Below, piece after piece: positions 60,572-64,000 of a stretch of 64,000 bases of DNA. Where the stretch lies: NCBI RefSeq assembly GCF_004297265.1, contig NZ_SCUT01000051.1:1-64000 (forward strand), given 5' to 3'. Source of the DNA: Reyranella sp. Lineage in GTDB: Bacteria > Pseudomonadota > Alphaproteobacteria > Reyranellales > Reyranellaceae. The position numbers were made by a program, and so were the translations under genes. The notes beneath the pieces were generated by a model, which was not told the DNA's origin, searched no databases, and saw only the letters and a list, made by a program, of their open reading frames with translations. The stretch's first letter is position 1, and each line of letters begins with the position of its first letter.

Positions 60572-63073
60572 CTATCCTGGCGAAACGGACGAGAGGAGCG
60601 CTACCGGGCTCTCGTTCCAAAGAACGCCGAGACCGGGTTGCGGCGACAGCTCCATGCTGCGACCGCGAAGTATATCATGCACTTGTTTGGGGAAGTCGCC
60701 CGCGAGCCTGAGTGAGGTGCCCGACCACGCATCCGGTCGAAAGGCGAGATTACCCTCCTCCGGCATCATCGGCGCGACGACCCGCGGGACGGCGACCAAC
60801 AGCCACTCTTCGCCAGTCTGCCGCAGGAAGGCGACGACCGAATCGCGCGACGGCCCCTCGACTTCGACCGCACGGTAGCGGCCCTCCGCGAACAGGCGAG
60901 GTGCGCGCCGGCGCAGGGAAAGGGTGCGCCGGATCAGCGCCTGCTTGATACGGCCGTCGCGCCAGTGCGTCATCAGCTCGGGCAAGGGCGCGTCCTGCAT
61001 CGTGGCACGCGCGGCGAAATCGACCGGCCGGCGGTTGTCGGGATCGACGAGGCTGAAGTCCCAGAGGTCGGCGCCCTGGTACAGGTCCGGTACGCCCGGC
61101 ACCGTGAGCTTGAGCAGGCATTGCGCCAGGCCGTTCACGGCGCCGGCAGGCGCGATGCGGCGCACGAACGCCAGAAGATCGTCCAGGAGGTCGGGCATGG
61201 CGGCTTCTGCCACGAGTCGCATCGTGAAGGTCCGAGCAGCCTCTTCATAGGGTTCGTTGACCGCCGCCCAGTCGCTCTCCAGCTTGGCCTCACGCAACGC
61301 CTTCTGCTGCCAGCCGCACAGACGCTCGGCGAACGCTCTACGACCCGCCTCGTCGCCCCGGTCGAGATCGAGAGGCCAGGCGCCAACGATCATTTGCAGC
61401 AGCATTGCCTGGTCGCCCGGGGACACGAGCGACGACGTTGGATCGATCCAGTGCGACACGAGACCCGCCCACTCGGCCGCCAGCTCACTCACCACCGCGA
61501 GCCGCGCTCGAACATCCTCCCCGCGCTTGTGATCGTGGGTGGCGGTCGCCAGCATCGTATGCGGATAGTCGGCCCGGCGCCGTTCCATGCGTGCATGGAA
61601 AGCATCGGCGTCGAGCGCAAAAGTCTCGATGTCGAAGCCGACATCGTTGCGCGAGAGAAGCCGTCCATACCGATAGAAGCCGGTATCCTCGACCGACTTG
61701 GCGGCGACCGGCGCGCTGAGCTGCTGGAAACGCGCCATGGCGCGCGGCCACGAGCCTCGCTTGGAGTCCGGCGTCAGCATCGCCTCGAGCAGGGGCTCGA
61801 CCGCCCAACGGTCGGTGGCGAGGCAGCTCTTCGCGACCTTCCCTGCCACCTCGCGCAAGATCTCCGAATCGTGGTCGGAGAGCAGCTTGCCAGCTCCGTA
61901 TGTACGATAGACCGGCACGTGGGCGAGGAACTCGGTCAGCAACCGCCGCAGGGTGGGCCGCGGAATGAGGTCTGCCACGATCGCTTGCCAGGACGTCCCG
62001 CAGGCTTCGAGCTGCGCAGAGAAGCTCCGCGCAACGATCTCGCGTCGCGCCATGAGCTCTTCGTCCGCAAATCCTGCGGGGCGGCGACTGACGCGCGTCC
62101 AGCTTTTCGTGAGAGTCGCCTCTCCGGCCGGATCGTGCTGGAGCGCGCTTACCTCATCCATGAAGTCGTAGCCCGTCGTGCCGTCGCAGCCCCAGTCCTT
62201 CGGCAGCGTCTCGCCCTTCAACAGGATCTTCTCGACGACAAGCCAGGCGCGGGGTCGCCCATGCTCCCTCGCCAGCAGATCGAGCCGTTCGCGCAGTTGG
62301 CGGCAATAGCCGGCCGGATCCGTAAGCCCGTCGACATGGTCGATGCGGAGGCCGTCCACCACGCCCTCGGCATAGAGCCGCAGCGGCAGCGCGTGGACGG
62401 CCTCGAATGCTTCCGGCTGCTCCATGCGCAGGCAGACCAGTTCGTTGATGTCGAAGAAGCGCCGCCAGTTGATGCGGTCTCCCGCCACCCGCCAGGAAGC
62501 CAGCCGATAGTGCTGACGGGCAAGAAGGTTTGCGAGACTGCCACGCCCTTCCGCACCGCCGTCGCAAAGCGGGAAGGCGTTTTCGAAGTAGCGCAGCTCC
62601 GGCCGACCTCGGTCGTCGCGCACGACAGACAGCTCGCCGGCCTCGATGACCTCCGAGAGAGGACGCCCGAGAACCGGCAGGAGGATTTTTGCCGGCCCTT
62701 CCGTCGTCTCCCAATCAATATCGAACCATTCGGCATGCCGGCTCGCGCGGCCCCGGCGCAGAACGTCGCGCCACCACCGGTTGCGGGTATCGGCCGCCAT
62801 GTGGTTAGGCACGACGTCGAGGATCAGGCCGACACCGACGGCGCGCAGGGCCCTGGTGAGCGAGAGCAGCCCCTCCTCCCCACCAAGCTCCGGGTTGACC
62901 GCCGTCGGATCGAGCACGTCGTAGCCGTGCAGTGAACCCGGCCGCGCGACGGCGATCGGGGAAGCGTAGACATGGCTGATGCCCAATCTGGCGAAGTAGT
63001 CGGCATGGGCCGCACCTTCGGCGAAGCCGAAGCCGCGGTGGAACTGCAGCCGCAACGTGGCGCGCGGGATCAT
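60572..63073 (-). CDS. treY: Maltooligosyl trehalose synthase (TreY)
   Basis: An 833-residue GH13 enzyme that turns the reducing end of maltodextrin into a trehalosyl unit. Motifs run in order: GISHVYASPI, GLILDVVPNHMA, the nucleophile region VDGLRIDHVDG, the acid LVVEKIL, and ATATHDHKRGEDVRARL, with PDLYQGADL near the end. The end LSPQPGLGVLWNESPVALL is usual. ATG 63073 overlaps the malQ stop by 4 bp. A TreZ hydrolase would normally complete the pathway and may lie further upstream. Confidence 0.94.
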   Translation of the reverse strand: MIPRATLRLQFHRGFGFAEGAAHADYFARLGISHVYASPIAVARPGSLHGYDVLDPTAVNPELGGEEGLLSLTRALRAVGVGLILDVVPNHMAADTRNRWWRDVLRRGRASRHAEWFDIDWETTEGPAKILLPVLGRPLSEVIEAGELSVVRDDRGRPELRYFENAFPLCDGGAEGRGSLANLLARQHYRLASWRVAGDRINWRRFFDINELVCLRMEQPEAFEAVHALPLRLYAEGVVDGLRIDHVDGLTDPAGYCRQLRERLDLLAREHGRPRAWLVVEKILLKGETLPKDWGCDGTTGYDFMDEVSALQHDPAGEATLTKSWTRVSRRPAGFADEELMARREIVARSFSAQLEACGTSWQAIVADLIPRPTLRRLLTEFLAHVPVYRTYGAGKLLSDHDSEILREVAGKVAKSCLATDRWAVEPLLEAMLTPDSKRGSWPRAMARFQQLSAPVAAKSVEDTGFYRYGRLLSRNDVGFDIETFALDADAFHARMERRRADYPHTMLATATHDHKRGEDVRARLAVVSELAAEWAGLVSHWIDPTSSLVSPGDQAMLLQMIVGAWPLDLDRGDEAGRRAFAERLCGWQQKALREAKLESDWAAVNEPYEEAARTFTMRLVAEAAMPDLLDDLLAFVRRIAPAGAVNGLAQCLLKLTVPGVPDLYQGADLWDFSLVDPDNRRPVDFAARATMQDAPLPELMTHWRDGRIKQALIRRTLSLRRRAPRLFAEGRYRAVEVEGPSRDSVVAFLRQTGEEWLLVAVPRVVAPMMPEEGNLAFRPDAWSGTSLRLAGDFPKQVHDILRGRSMELSPQPGLGVLWNESPVALLSSVSPG

Positions 63074-64000
63074 GGGCGGCGCGCGACGATGGTCGCAGCG
63101 CGACGGGCGACAGCGGGATCGTCGAAAAGCTTCGCGGCCGGCGGATCGAGCCGTCGTCGCCAGTTGGGATGCTGATCGATCGTACCGGGCAGGTTGGGCT
63201 GGTCGGTGAGTCCCAGAAGATCCTCCAACGGCGCGATCATGAGCGGTGCCGGCGAACTGGCGACGAATCCCAGCGCCGCGTCGACGGCGGGCGCAGGATC
63301 GTCCGGCGCCGGCGGCGGACCTTGGGCGGTTCCAGCAGCCGTGAATGCCTGCCACAGGCGACGCCGGTCGCTCTGCCGCTCCTTGGCCTCGCCGGGGGCT
63401 GACAGGCCGAGCGCACCCCTGACTTCGATGTCGCTGCCGCGCCACCAACCGGCAACGGTCGGAAGGTCGTGAGTGGTCGTCATCGACACCGCGTGACGCC
63501 GCCAGCGGCCAGGCGTTCGGAAACTCCCGCGGTTTCGCTCGAACCACATCACGTCCATACCGGCGATGCCCGCCTCGGCGAGGCGGCGGCGGAAGCCACG
63601 CGGAACCGTGCCGAGATCTTCTCCGATCACCACCGCGCCGTGCCGGTGTGACTCGAGAGCGAGCAGGCGCAGGAAATCATCCAACGGGTAATCGAGATAG
63701 GCGCCGTCAGCAGGCGACGCACCCTCCGGCACCAGCCACAGTCGCCGCAGCCCCATGATGTGATCGATGCGGACGCCGCCAGCGTATCGCATGGCAGCCC
63801 GCAGCGTCGAAAGGAACGGATCGAAGCCCGTTGCGACGAGTGCCCGTGGCGAGAAACTCGACAGGCCCCAGTCCTGTCCCGCGCGATTGAACTCGTCGGG
63901 CGGGGCGCCGATGTTCAGCCCCAGCAGCAGATCGCTTTGCCGGGACCAGGCATGGCTGCCGGCGCGATCCATGCCTATGGCGAGGTCGCTGATCAGGCCG
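63070..64000 (-). CDS. malQ: 4-alpha-glucanotransferase MalQ (partial)
   Basis: The C-terminal part (about 310 residues) of a GH77 amylomaltase; the start lies beyond the window. Visible motifs: VRIDHIMGLRRLW with the catalytic nucleophile, VIGEDLGTVP with the acid/base Glu, and TTTHDLPTVAGWW. It shuffles glucan chains between maltodextrins. Its stop overlaps the treY start in ATGA, so both belong to one glycogen/trehalose operon. Confidence 0.92.
   Translation of the reverse strand, partial: GLISDLAIGMDRAGSHAWSRQSDLLLGLNIGAPPDEFNRAGQDWGLSSFSPRALVATGFDPFLSTLRAAMRYAGGVRIDHIMGLRRLWLVPEGASPADGAYLDYPLDDFLRLLALESHRHGAVVIGEDLGTVPRGFRRRLAEAGIAGMDVMWFERNRGSFRTPGRWRRHAVSMTTTHDLPTVAGWWRGSDIEVRGALGLSAPGEAKERQSDRRRLWQAFTAAGTAQGPPPAPDDPAPAVDAALGFVASSPAPLMIAPLEDLLGLTDQPNLPGTIDQHPNWRRRLDPPAAKLFDDPAVARRAATIVARRP

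Noticed and set aside
60379..60878. Overlapping short plus-strand frames, considered as an intron or IS remnant
   Set aside because: No reverse transcriptase, transposase or terminal repeats were found, and the frames run into the 3' end of treY.

Overview
The window is a G+C-rich chromosomal segment from a Gram-negative bacterium. It carries a TonB receptor, an RND pump, an outer-membrane cellulose exporter and Tat- and lipoprotein-type signals. Gene content and protein style (an OxyR-like LysR regulator, Rieske oxygenase, DUF6496, NtaA/DmoA-type monooxygenases, and a bcs operon with bcsD) suggest an alphaproteobacterium, perhaps Rhodospirillales/Reyranella-like. That placement is inference; no rRNA, tRNA or phylogenetic marker was recognised. 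No CRISPR array, phage or intact insertion sequence was seen.

Layout. 0.3-5.5 kb: terC divergent from an OxyR-like regulator that has lost its peroxidatic cysteine, an ion channel with two decayed copies nearby, and a phospholipase D. 5.3-10.8 kb: an iron-uptake unit (FecI, FecR, TonB receptor, PepSY protein, small membrane protein) behind a Fur-box-like site. 10.8-16.6 kb: an RND efflux pair and a divergent NhaP-type antiporter. 16.7-22.5 kb: a duplicated-domain secreted protein, MaoC, MFS, SDR and Rieske genes, and a DUF4239 protein, with a large nested inverted repeat at the MFS/SDR junction. 22.5-23.6 kb: a decay zone with remnants of a GFA-family gene and an ATP-dependent DNA ligase on either side of a lysine-rich DUF6496 gene. 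23.6-32 kb: an EEP hydrolase, a PLD-VTT fusion, YggS, tandem flavin monooxygenases and a solute-binding protein. 32.1-39.2 kb: a winged-helix/NB-ARC regulator, alcohol and aldehyde dehydrogenases, a GFA protein, a DJ-1/PfpI protein and a GlcG/HbpS protein. The last two transcription units share a 19-bp upstream motif. 39.2-41.6 kb: a GH25-like lipoprotein, a Gfo/Idh/MocA oxidoreductase and a stand-alone SET protein.

41.8-58 kb is a cellulose and c-di-GMP island. Two diguanylate cyclases and a REC-EAL protein sit beside a seven-gene bcs operon (bcsR/P-like, Q, A, B, C, D, Z). The BcsA PilZ motifs can bind the c-di-GMP made or degraded by these neighbours. 58.3-60.3 kb holds a class III aminotransferase divergent from an XRE-cupin regulator. 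From 60.6 kb to the end lie treY and the start of malQ, part of a trehalose/maltodextrin operon that continues beyond the window.

The best leads for something undescribed are the OxyR-like protein with Cys-to-His at the sensor position, the 19-bp motif shared by the DJ-1/GFA and GlcG promoters, the nested inverted repeat, and the repeated fragmentation of one channel gene.
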